In this document: positions 48,201-59,354 of the stretch, in pieces
Layout: each line of letters opens with the position of its first letter
Position numbering within the stretch: the stretch's first letter is position 1
DNA from: Polytrichum commune
Lineage: Eukaryota; Streptophyta; Polytrichopsida; Polytrichales; Polytrichaceae
Reading direction: 5' to 3'
Length of the DNA: 64,000 nucleotides
NCBI GenBank assembly: GCA_950295325.1
Contig: OX485803.1
Coordinates: 6,884,001 to 6,948,000 of the forward strand
The notes under the pieces: model-generated
The model's input: the letters and a program-made list of their open reading frames with translations, nothing else
What the model was told of the DNA's origin: nothing
Database searches by the model: none
Program-made: the position numbers and the translations under genes

Positions 48201-50714
48201 GAAACTTTTACTATTGGAGGGGGAAACACTATATGGTATGGGGGTGTTATTATTTTGTTGTGACATCACATATTTCTTAGAAGGGGGAAACACAATTCTT
48301 GTGTGTCTAGGGTCATATGTGGCACAACGCGCATTTGACAATGTGGAGCGGGTTGTGGAGATAGTCAAGTGTTTGGTAAACACACGCAATGACTACCACG
48401 TTATCCTTTGTAGATATTTCCTTGATTAGGAAGACGTGGAGAGGATCGGTTACGATATCTCAACCATGGCTCATGGTGGTGGTGGTTGCAAGTGCCTACA
48501 TCAAGAGTATTTTTATGTCACGTATTCAATATTGTTGCCTTTCTTTTGTGTGCAAGGTACATTCAATTTTAGCTACCACTCTTGTGTTCATGTTGATCTT
48601 CTTTAATAGCATTGATTTTTAATTTTTTTCCCCTTTGGTGTTTGTGTTTGTAGATCTTGTGGACATATTCTTCAAACAACATCTTATAGCGTTTGGTTTG
48701 GACATGTGCATTTGCACTAGGCCTACTTTTGTAAGTACATGGTTCACTTGCGTGGGAGTGTTTCAAAATGGGGGGTCTTGGATACCATGGGTGCTTTAAA
48801 TGTAGTTCAACATCCCCTTGCCACTAGTCGTGTTTTCCACCTTGATAATGTGCTTATTTTTTCCATATCCCAACCACACATGAGGGCTATTATGTGATTG
48901 GCATCTACAACCAGCCTTCCATAGGACCATATGGACAGTGAGAGGCACCATCATGTATCCACATCATGGTCCTTTGTGGATGTGGTGTGCAATAATGATA
49001 CATGGTTTCTAGTATTTGGATGTGTCATACCTCATGCCCTTTTGGAACACCATGCTACATCCATCACATTGCGCATGTTCAAGTATGATACTTTGCAACG
49101 CCATTTTTTTTAGGGCATGGTCCATGTTCCCAGATCGATTGTTTTCCTCTATATTACCCAATCATCCTCACTCAACACAGGCAAGGGTAAATTGATGTGT
49201 GGTCTTCTCTTTTTACCCATTGTCTAGATGGTCTCTGCACCTATGGGCTAATTTCACTTGGAACACATACACATGGAGTCATGTTCAGCTATGCTATGTT
49301 TCCGCCAGACCCATTCACCGGACATTCTGGTGACACTTATGCATTCATCATGTAGTGTGATTATGATTGTATATGCATGAACACGTATATGTACAATGCA
49401 TTTCTTTTTTACATTCGTAATTGATTGATTAATATATCAATGTCCATGTTTTGGTGCACGTTTTGTTGGTTTTGTGTTATAATTTCTATTTGCATGTACA
49501 TGTCACTTTTGGAAAATGTCATAACGGAACAAACATGTACCACAATTGTACAAGTACCCATGTATGTTTGTGCATTGTAGCACAAAGAAGGCACACATCA
49601 ATTGTGGTGAGGAAGTCGTTCTATAATTCGGAAACCCCATACAGTTGTTGTACAATTTAAACCTCATGCTATAGAAATAATGCAAACCATAAAAACAAAG
49701 TCAATTTGTCAAGTTACCAAAGTCAATGGCACTTTGGTTTAGTCAAAAGTCTCATTTTTAGTGGAGCTTAATAAAAGAATGCAATCATCATTTCTCCATT
49801 CCAATCTTCACCAATTAAAACTTTTGTTCATTACAAACTTTGATAATTGTCTTTTGCCTTGTCTCCACTAGAGTAACCAAGTGCCATCATGGTTGTAATC
49901 ATAAGTCAATACCATAATGCTTGATAAGAGCCCATGGGTTTAGTTTCTTAAACTACCTATTTGAGTTTTTAGGTATATGTTTATATGTATGTCATTGTGA
50001 ATAACCACCACTAAGATTTACTTAGTAATATAATTTCCATCATGTCGGGTGTCATTAAACCCTAAACCCTTGAATCAAACCAGTGCCCCACAATAATGTA
50101 GAGTTGATTTATTTAGCACAAATATGTATAACATGCTTAGATGTTACCAAATGCAAACCATCCTCTAGTTCTACATTAACAACCAATCACTGACTATAAT
50201 TTATATTGTTATTTCCCAATGAACAAGATTTGGCTATATTATGTACACCACAACATACATATTGTGTTTGGAATGCTATCCACATAATCTACAAAGGTAC
50301 TCAAAACGTGTGGTTGTATCTATTACAATGTATAAGGAAATATGTTCATAAGTGTAGACATGGCTCACATGTACCTAGCTATAGTTGTATATCCACACCA
50401 ACAAAAATGTGAGACACGACTTCCATACTCATGTGGTTTATGAGAAAACCAAACCCAAATTGCTACGTTACGTAGGCTAACATACGTACATAAAACCACT
50501 ACTCCAATGACCGGTGTGGTGAACATCAATGAACGTGTACCTCGTCCACCTAGTTGCGTGCCACCCCTTTGTCCACATGAGGTGTTGTGACCCGGAAACT
50601 CACAATGGGTCCCTATGGTCCCCATATCCCCATTTGCTACTACAACTACAATTGGCTTCTTCTTCATATGCCTAGACTTGTTCTTGGCGCTTTCAACTTC
50701 TAATGTGGATCCCA
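45291..50714. other. Long anonymous stretch
   Basis: Mixed AT-rich sequence without elements whose ends I can define. Some frames near 47.0-49.1 kb (for example 48931-49113, plus, 60 codons) have a protein-like composition but carry no recognisable motif and are broken by stops. They may be decayed transposon or gene sequence. Confidence 0.3.
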
Positions 50715-51284
50715 CACGGGTAGATCACTTAGTGCATTTAAAAAACGACGTGCGGCATAATATAGAGAGGATTAAAATCATTTGAAATAAAAATTATAAA
50801 GGAATTCCAAATAATGAAGGGGCCATTAAATGTAGACAAACCCATTATAAGTAAGTTAGATCGACATAAAACGTGGGTCATTATTTTTTTGTAAAATTAA
50901 TATAGGGGCTGAAGATAAGTTTTCATCATAACAGTGTTTGCAATGGTATTACTTTGCTATGGTCTCCTATGTGTTTTCTTCATAACTATGTTTGCAATGG
51001 TATTATTGTTTGCACCTTTCTTTGTTTCCATGCTTTCCCTCAACACTCGTCAATTGTGTTAGGAAGTAGATTAGTTTTTTTTACTTAAAAGGAATATAGA
51101 GTACAAAAAATTGCAGTGACTTGGACAATATAAGTAATGGAAGGGTGCAAACAAATGGGCCATTTTTGAGATTTAAGTAATTATAGGGAGGCTTTAATTC
51201 AACCCTTGAAGGTAAATAACCCCAAAACAAAAAACCCCCAGCCGCACGTGGTGCACAAAAATGCCTTAGAGTGATCTACTCGTG
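50715..51284. mobile_element. hAT-type MITE, family A, copy 2, with replaced centre
   Basis: Starts CACGGGTAGATCACTT and ends GAGTGATCTACTCGTG. An exact 8-bp duplication, GGATCCCA, flanks it (50707-50714, 51285-51292). Compared with copies 1 and 3, the segment after GGGGCTGAAGATAAG is replaced by unrelated sequence (about 50919-51080) containing two TGTTTGCAATGGTATTA-type repeats. The outer parts are nearly identical to copy 1. Confidence 0.88.
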
Positions 51285-52723
51285 GGATCCCATAACCTTT
51301 CACGACTGTCAGAGTAACCTACCTATCTTCATATTGCATATGCAACCCACAACATGCAAAATTGGTAATATTCAACAAGGTGCTCACAAAGCCTTGCATG
51401 ATGCAATGCAAGTGTATGGAGTGCATACACAACCACATGCAATAGTAGGTGGAAATAACTGAAGAGGTGAGACAAATGGGGACAAGACTTAGTCTCATGA
51501 GTATGTTTGTATGCCCACTTCCTAAAAGTCTAGTAAAGAGTTGCATGCATGACGGATGGACAACAACTACACCTTGTCCACTCCAATCTCCAACAAGCCT
51601 CATCAAATAAAAAAAAATCTTTAATGCAAGCTTCAATTTATGCTCGTGGTGCCATTTTTTTGTTTTGTTTTTTCGACATCATAAACGCCATGGGCATCAT
51701 GGACTGTGGTTTGATATTTCATGCTTGCCAACAAGGCCATGGAGGATGCATTACAAACAACATGTGTGTTTAACTTATTTCAAGTTTTTGTACTATACCG
51801 GAAAGCGTATCCTCATAAGGCATGCACAAATGCATATATATTGAGACATGAACTCTTCTTGAATGTCCATCTTGTCCCACTCTAATGTTTGTAAAAAAAA
51901 TTAATGGAACGAATTAGGAATGTTGCACAACAATGTGCTTAAATCACCTAGCACATAACATAAACCATGCAACAACAAATAGACATTGTGTTTGATGAGA
52001 TTACCCCAATGATCTATCCTGACAGGCCACCCAACTTGCTCCTTGTGTTGTGTGGGGGTTTTTGAATTCTCAGTGCTTGCACTCAACTATCTCATTCTTC
52101 AATTGTCCTAGTGTGAGGGTTGCGGGCAAGGTCTAGGATATGGAAGCTATGTGGGGCACTTGTATGTGGATGTAAGGTGTGAAGTGGCCAAAACACTAAG
52201 ATGCATAGTAGGCAAAGTCCTTCACCATAATAGAAATCCTACAAGATAGTTTTGGATTGGAAAATACTTCAATACCACAAGGCATTTACCATATGACTAC
52301 ATTCATGGTTTAATCTTATAGGTGCACATGAAGGTTTGAGAACATACATGTGAATGAATGGTGTCTGTAAGTTAGCTTGCACAAGCTCATATAGTTGTTG
52401 GAGCTCATTGAAACGCCTATACGACATCCACATGTGCTCGATGTTGCGCATGACCACGACAATGGGCGCATCACCCATGACATATTAGACAAACAAAGTA
52501 ACACACTATAGTTGTACACAATGTGCATAGAACCAAAAAATTAGGAAAAAATCACTTAGAACGACTCAACACAAAAAGCAAAGCATGAAATGCTTATAGC
52601 TAGGAGTAACTCATGGTGTTGGATAATGTGATCGCTCGCAACACCATTGGACTAGTCGTAGGAAAGCCTATCGAAAGAAGCCCCACCTTGTGTCTTTGTA
52701 GATATTGTAATTTGAACAGGGAG
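51285..52723. other. Anonymous sequence between two family A MITEs
   Basis: No gene or element with ends recognised. Confidence 0.3.
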
Positions 52724-53221
52724 CACGGGTAGATCACTTAGTGCATTTTAAAAACAACATGCGGCATAATATAGAGAGGATTAAAATCATTTGAAATAAA
52801 AATTATAAAGGAATTCTAAATAATGAAGGGGCCATTAAATGTAGACAATCCCATTATAAGTAAGTTAGATGGACATAAAATGTGGGCCATTATTTTTTGT
52901 AAAATTAATATAGGGGTTGAACATAAGGATCCTAGAAGGTATGTTTAGTATGGTATGTAAATGGGTTCAGGACTCACGGGGATGGATGTTAATTGGGATT
53001 TCCGTGTGTCCAAAATTACTTAAAAGGAATATAGAATACAAAAAATCGCAGTGACTTGGACAAGATAAGTAATGGAAGGGTGCAAACAAATGGGCCATTT
53101 TTGAAATTTAAGTAATTATAGGGAGGCTTTAATCCAACCCTTGAAGGTAAATAGCCCCAAAACCCAAAAAAACCCCAGCCGCACGTGGTGCACAAAAAAA
53201 CCTTAGAGTGATCTACCCGTG
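52724..53221. mobile_element. hAT-type MITE, family A, copy 3
   Basis: Starts CACGGGTAGATCACTT and ends GAGTGATCTACCCGTG. The interior is nearly identical to copy 1. Flanking 8-mers ACAGGGAG and ACACAAAG agree at only 5 of 8. The right end lies within a 158-bp tandem duplication. Confidence 0.85.
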
Positions 53222-53520
53222 ACACAAAGGGGTGGTTTCTATTCAAGACAATAGCATAATTTCATGGCATCCCACATCATCAACCCAAATTCAAACCAAA
53301 TATTACAAAGGCAAGAGATTTAGGAATTTCTACAATGAGAACATCCTGCATCAACTAGAATTAGAGTGATCTACCCGTGACACAAAGGGGTGGTTTCTAT
53401 TCAAGACAATAGCATAATTTCATGGCATCCCACATCATCAACCCAAATTCAAACCAAATATTACAAAGGCAAGAGATTTAGGAATTTCTACAATGAGAAC
53501 ATCCTGCATCAACTAGAATT
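53203..53520 (+). repeat. Exact 158-bp tandem duplication spanning the end of a MITE
   Basis: The sequence from TTAGAGTGATCTACCCGTG, the last bases of family A copy 3, to CATCAACTAGAATT occurs twice in a row with period 158 bp and no difference that I can find (53203-53362, 53361-53520). The second copy therefore repeats a stray MITE terminus. Confidence 0.92.
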
Positions 53521-56500
53521 CGGAAATTCCAGACAGTTTGGGCAATGTGGCATCCAGGCTCTACGCAAGAATTTCAAGGTGTGTGAATAGTTTTTGAATT
53601 GTCATGATTTTGGCGTGCCATGCGTAGTACACCAATTCCTACATAAGAGGTGATGTGATCTATAAGATACATATAACAATGCAAGAATCATAATTAACAA
53701 TAGATTTGAATAGTAACAATACAAAGTACTGGACCGCAAAATAATTATTGGAATTTGCATTTGCAATATAAATTGCATTGCATGGAAGTACCTCATGGTT
53801 GTTTGGCCGATCCACATGCTAATTGTGCACTACACACACCGATGGAGACAAACCATTGCGGGAAAACGAGATGACCACAAGAGGAACATTCTTCGGGAAT
53901 TTATGTGGAATGATGCGGTTTAGTTCTTGTTCACATACAAGCACAATATTCCTTCAATGAAAAAACAAAAAGAAAATTAAGAAAGTATATAACAACCTGA
54001 AAACATAGTTGGAGCATCAAAAATTTGCAAGATACAATTAACACCTTGAACAAAGTCTCTATTATTCCCCCCAATTGCATGCAATATTAGCAATTAATGA
54101 TGCCACTACATTCAAGAGGGATCAAAATGAAAGTGTTGCCCAAGAGCAACGGTCTAGCCTCTTGTAACCAAAGCATACGTGGAAGCCATGTCATGGCATT
54201 CAAATAATTTGAATTGCAACACCCGATCACCCACGTGGAGGTTGTTGTCCATCAAGCTCTGCAAGTAGTAAAAAATTTGGCCCCCTTACAAGAATGCCTT
54301 GGCATTGGCCACGTGGGTGTGAACCTTCACTTTGAGTTTTTGCCTTCAAATTTTGTTAATGTAATGCAATAAATAAGCCCTCAGTCATGCAAGAGTTCCA
54401 AAAAGACCTCGCAAACATACATGCACAACCACACATATAACATATGGAATGGCAACAAAAACACATGTAAAGGCACATCAATACAACCCACACAATTTGG
54501 AATGTTAAATGTGGATAAACAACACAAAATTGCAACAAGATAGATATTTTGCCTTACCCCCCAGGTGGACTTTTCATTGGACACCTAAATGATGTGCGTG
54601 GGTCACTACGAAACCAAACCCTCTACATACGGGAACTTTGTAGGGAGAAACAAATGTATATGTATACATAATACGTATACATGCTAGAAAACAGAGTCAT
54701 GTATTTATACTAAGCTTTTCAATTGAATGCGACATATGCCTCCACACATATGCAAAATATAAATCATGATTTTGAATAGGCCCTTATTACATACGAAATA
54801 CACTTTCACTTTCCAATGAGAAAGTCATTGAACATGTTTTCATCCATAGCACGTAACCCAACATTTGCATCAAACAAACAAAGATTAGAGCACAGTAACT
54901 CAAACAACAATCTAGAGAGAAAAGCTCAGGGGAGCCCTTAAGCCATCCAAGAGCCTTTCGTTTTGTACAAACCTAGGAGCCAATTTGCAGACCGTAACAA
55001 GAATAGACAAGGCTCTTGAGGACTATAACTATACGACAACAATGGATAAACTGTGAATTGGATGAAATTACCGCACATGTTGCTAATTTTTCCTCTAAAC
55101 CTTAAGGGCCCCTTTTGTACATCCACCTTTACCTCAAAATTCTTGATAGTTCTTTTAAATATACACACTAAAGAAGAAGAATACCTCTCCCTTACGTATG
55201 CTATGTACAACAATGCCTCAAAATAATACCCCTATTCCAAATACTCCAAATCTAAAAGCAATAATCATGCCCTAAAAGCATTGAGTTCATCAGAATCTTT
55301 CGACCTTATTGGTCAATGGATAGTGCTAACGGCGTAACGCTATGAAAAAAATTTCATGTCAGTTAAGGAAGAAGGGTTATACACTACCTGGATGTAAATT
55401 TGGCACTGATCTCAACACCTAGAATCAATTGGGTTCCAACCTCATGAGCAATTTTGAAATCAGTTGAAGCACCAACCATTGTATCTTGTGAAGAGGCTGT
55501 GAAGAGTGGCCGAGAGGATGTTTGTGTTTGGGTTTGTATTTGTGATGTGTTTGTTCCTGACAAATCCTGATATGCCCAAACAATTTGCACTGAATGCTCC
55601 CTAGCTTGAACAACTATGAAAGGGCTACCTTCTACATTCAAAATCCTGTTGTGGGCTACATAGATTGCCCCTTTTTTGAAGGTGCGGTGGAGAGCAAAGC
55701 CTAGAATTTAGATTAGCAATACTGATGATACGTTGGGTAGGCATGCATAAATCATTCACTAAATTTGTGATGAATGGTAGTATGCATATAAATATGGTGG
55801 TAGTTTTGATGGTAGTTGCGGGTGCAAGCATGGTAAAGTGGACCAAAAAGGTGCTTCGGTATACTAGAACCATTATTTTTTTGGTCAAAGGCTTAAAAGT
55901 AGTAGCAAAGTTTGATTTGAAATTGAGTTTTTTTTATGATGACCTCTATTGTTGTGTTAAATACTCAAATGTAGAATATCAAGTTGAGATTTTCAATACT
56001 TAGCATCAAAAGTGATGCTCAAAAGCAAATGGTTGAGTCTAGTTTTGGACATAGATTTCATAACCCTAACTATTTTGAAGTTGGATTTTTTTAAAAAAAA
56101 TTCCTTGAATACATATTCTACTTGAGGGCATCATCACAAAACTTTGTAGAAAACCATCACTTACCGTAATTTTATCGTATTTTGAACAAAGTTGAAACAA
56201 TCACTTGTTCAATATCACCTACTTGCACACCACTTGCACCGTCTTCTAAAATATGTAGACTTTTCTTGGAATTTTTTTGGTCGTCATAAATTGCTTGGCT
56301 TTGTAGATAAATATGTTCTTAAAATGTCTATGATTTTTTTCTTCACAAAATTTAAAGTTAGTACATAAAATTGAATCACTTTGACTTAATAGTAGGCAAG
56401 CATCAGGAGTTGTCCACTTTACCATGATGCACCCTTGCATGCAATGACTATGACATTTCATTTCTTGCTTGAGTTGCGGGTTTGCCTATCGCATGTTTCG

Positions 56501-56845
56501 AGATCATTTTTCTAGAATTTGAAGAATAGAATTCAATGTTGGTTACGTTATCTTTGTGTGTGTACCATATGTGTATTGTTTGGAAAGAACTTGAATACTT
56601 ATGTTTTGATTAATTTATTTTTCCTCAATGTTTGGTTGTGAGTTGTGACTTAGTGAATTATGATATTTGGAGCAAGGGGGAAGTTGCATAAATTTACAAG
56701 TGACATCTCAAATTTTACGTCAATGATACATGTATTATTGCAATGACGTGGCCACGTGATGCTAGTAGTGAACTTACAAGGACATGATGATGGGGTGGAT
56801 TGGGGGTTTTAGTCAGGGAGGAATGTCCTTGTTAGGAATCCCAAG
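53521..56845. other. Anonymous sequence with weak minus-strand coding character
   Basis: A frame at 55386-55641 (minus, 85 codons; EGSPFIVVQAREHSVQIVWA) is flanked by a possible acceptor (CACAACAG) and donor (CCAG then GTAGTG). Another open stretch lies near 53850-53945 (minus). I recognise no family, and adjoining exons could not be linked. Confidence 0.3.
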
Positions 56846-57516
56846 CTAGGGTGGGTTCACATGGGGGTCCCAAGTCCCAAGTCCCACTCATGTTAGCAAG
56901 TCTCAACATGGAAACAAGAAAACGGTAGAACTGTGAGGCTCTGTCCATTACTATGAAAGACTACAATTGTAGATGTCCACTTTGCTCATGCCAATCCATG
57001 GCTATTCACTATACAAAACCTTCCTTGGATTTTGTGCACCTTCTTCTCAAATGCGGGTCAAGGATTGAAGCTACTCATTTATCACCCGAAATTTTTAAAA
57101 TGAATAATCAAGAATTGCCGAAATAACTATAGTTAACTAGATTTCTTCCAATGCATTCAACTTTCTCTCTGTCTCTAGAGAGAGAGAAAGAGAGAGAGAG
57201 AATCCACATTAAATAAAGTGGACCAAAAATAACAAGAACAAGTAACTTTCAAGTGTGAACGCAAAGTGGTTAGGAAATTTGCTCTTGAAACGAAGAAGTT
57301 GATGCATAGTCTCTGTCCTACTGACAGAGCCAACAAATTCCCAACTTGTGAGCCTCAAGTAACCACTAAAATATGGTTAATTATCATTAAAATCAACTCT
57401 TGATTATTTTATGGAAAAAAAATTCATGGGTCTAGCTTTTTGCTCGATCCAACTTTCAGCCTCAGCCTCACCTCCAAAAAGTAAGTATTGCCATGTAGGC
57501 ATGTTGCCATGTAAGG
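56846..57516. mobile_element. MITE, family I, copy 2, truncated and carrying a nested insertion
   Basis: Starts CTAGGGTGGGTTCACATGGG and follows copy 1 to CTCAACATGG, resumes at TTCCCAACTTGTGAGCCTCA, and loses similarity after GCCATGTAGGCATG. The right terminal repeat is missing. The foreign 414 bp at about 56918-57331 is bordered by AACAA on both sides, a possible 5-bp target duplication. Confidence 0.65.
57162..57201. repeat. Palindromic CT/AG microsatellite
   Basis: A TCTCTCTGTCTCT stretch meets AGAGAGAGAAAGAGAGAGAG, making a locally self-complementary tract within the insertion in the family I copy. Confidence 0.85.
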
Positions 57517-57873
57517 TTCTGTAGTCGACGCAGCACCGATCCTTCTGGAGTCTACGAAGCATCGATGTACTGCATCATCACAGGACTTAAGAGGCACACT
57601 CAAGATGTTTCGGTTAGGCCGTAACGACTTGGTCCCGTAATCATGTTCCCACTTCTGATGAATTATTGATCAACTATTGGTGCGATGATTGATCTTGTAA
57701 CATCGTTGCGGCTTCTGACTGTGTCAAGACGATGATTAGCTAGCTTATCTGGCTTCAACTTGGGCTCACGCTACTTCATCTTTGAATCGGATGCCTATGA
57801 TCTCACTTTTAGCTCCGGATCGGCATTATTGGCTCGAGATGTGGATTCCCATGTGGCAATCTAATCCTCGTTT

Positions 57874-57985
57874 CACACACCTGTGGATGGCTGAGACAGA
57901 CGATTTATCATTCTAGATCTCCCTTGTTCTGATGAGCTTGATTGAATGATCGATCTGGTCTCTCTCAGCCAACCATATGTGTGTG
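57874..57985 (-). ncRNA. miRNA-like hairpin, family N, locus 3a
   Basis: On the minus strand the 5' arm reads CACACATATGGTTGGCTGAG then AGAGACCAGATCGATCATTC. The 3' arm pairs with it over about 38 positions with around five mismatches or gaps, and the loop is about 30 nt. The 22-nt core is identical to loci 1 and 2 and again sits on the 5' arm. This is the best-paired of the set. Diverged copies follow at about 58205-58285 and 58481-58547. Confidence 0.55.
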
Positions 57986-58204
57986 TTGGTTTGAGGAAGG
58001 AGGCTAGGGCGCCAAACGAATGTCCAGGGACACATCTATTGCATCTACGTCGAATCATTTCACGGTTGTACGAGAGGGAAATGGTGAACGGATCAACCAA
58101 GGTTGTGTCGTGACCCCACTTCTATGATGATGTGCGGGGAAAATGGTCGTCCTGCAGGCACTTGTTGATATTGTTACCCCTCGGTAATGGATCCTCATTT
58201 TCAC

Positions 58205-58285
58205 AGATGTAACATAGATGGCTGAGAGGTATGACAGTTTCTACTCATCTTCATCGAGTCTCTCAGCCTTCATCCAATTGTGGAA
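58205..58285 (-). ncRNA. miRNA-like hairpin, family N, locus 3b (diverged)
   Basis: On the minus strand, GGATGAAGGCTGAGAGACTC (5' arm) faces the complement of GATGGCTGAGAGG (3' arm). It lies about 300 bp from locus 3a, in a unit that also shares TGATGATGTG and a GTCCTGCAGG/GTCTTGCGG string. Confidence 0.4.
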
Positions 58286-58480
58286 TGAGTCATGATTGCA
58301 CACGACATGAGCGGATCCACTGCACCAACGTTTTTGTAGTGGCATTTTGGTGATGATGTGGTGAGAAAATGCTCGTCTTGCGGATTGATGATGGATAGAT
58401 ATAAACGCCGACTCCTGATGGAGCAAGCGTGAATGCCTGCATTATCACCCTTTCTGGAGTGAGTCTTTCCTCATTTCAAA

Positions 58481-58547
58481 AATGCATAAATGACTGAAAG
58501 GAACGGGCTTTTCTGATCAACTTTGTCTCTCTGAGACTTCATTAGCG
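58481..58547 (-). ncRNA. miRNA-like hairpin, family N, locus 3c (strongly diverged)
   Basis: On the minus strand, GAAGTCTCAGAGAGACAAAG (5' arm) partly pairs with the complement of AAATGACTGAAAGGAAC. It is recognised mainly by its spacing from locus 3b and the AGAGAGAC core. Confidence 0.28.
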
Positions 58548-59230
58548 AGGGCACGAAGCACTGCAGGGTGAAATGATTTCAGTTATGAAATCTTTCAATG
58601 AGGGGACTGAATTGTCATGAGAGAGAAGGATGCAGAGCGAGAGAGCTGACAACACAAGGTTGACGTGATTGAGAGACGCTTTGCCCTTGATCAGACTTCT
58701 TAAAATCAAGTTTACAAACTGGATGTGTTTACTTGAGTGACTTGTCATGTGCTTGATTACTGCTCATCCAGAAGAAGAGCACCTGTTTCAATTGGTCTTG
58801 ATCTTTTAAACGTGTTCACTTTTATGAACTTTTTAGAGTGGAAATTTCTTGGGGAAGTAGACACTGGTGAATCATAGCTAATAGGAAAGTCTCAGACTCG
58901 ATTGCTAAAGGATGGCCCATGTGCTATTTAGTAGTGTTTTTTCGTGCGATGTGTCACTGCAAGTGTCTGTAGCGTGCATCCAATTCTTCATCGCCCATGG
59001 TTATCAACTTATCCACATTCTGACTTGGACATTCTTCAGGACACAATTACCAATTCTACCCATGAAAGAAAATATCAGACCTATTGATGCCAATAGGTAG
59101 CACCTGGCGTACTAGTACTGGGGTGCTAATTCTTGTGATGAGTCGCAATCTGTATGATGCATCAATTTAATCATCATCATCCATGGTTTTTGTGTTATCC
59201 ACATTGACGCATGCTAACCTCATATTCTCC

Positions 59231-59354
59231 AGAACTCGACCAAGAAATCACTGTACTGCAATTTCAAGAATTTATTTAATGGGGTCTTGCTGAGAACTCG
59301 ACCAAGAAATCACTGTACTGCAATTTCAAGAATTTATATAATGGGGTCTTGCTA
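59231..59354 (+). repeat. 62-bp tandem duplication
   Basis: AGAACTCGACCAAGAAATCA through AATGGGGTCTTGCT occurs twice in a row (59231-59292, 59293-59354) with one or two differences. Confidence 0.92.

Larger units (their letters stand above)
57520..58900 (-). repeat. Diverged tandem array of ~270-300-bp hairpin-bearing units
   Basis: Units separated by about 300 and 265 bp each hold a hairpin of family N followed by related sequence (TGATGATGTGCGGGGAAAAT against TGATGATGTGGTGAGAAAAT). Base composition is more balanced than in the neighbouring repeats, as expected for a primary transcript. No open frame with domain similarity was found. Confidence 0.45.
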
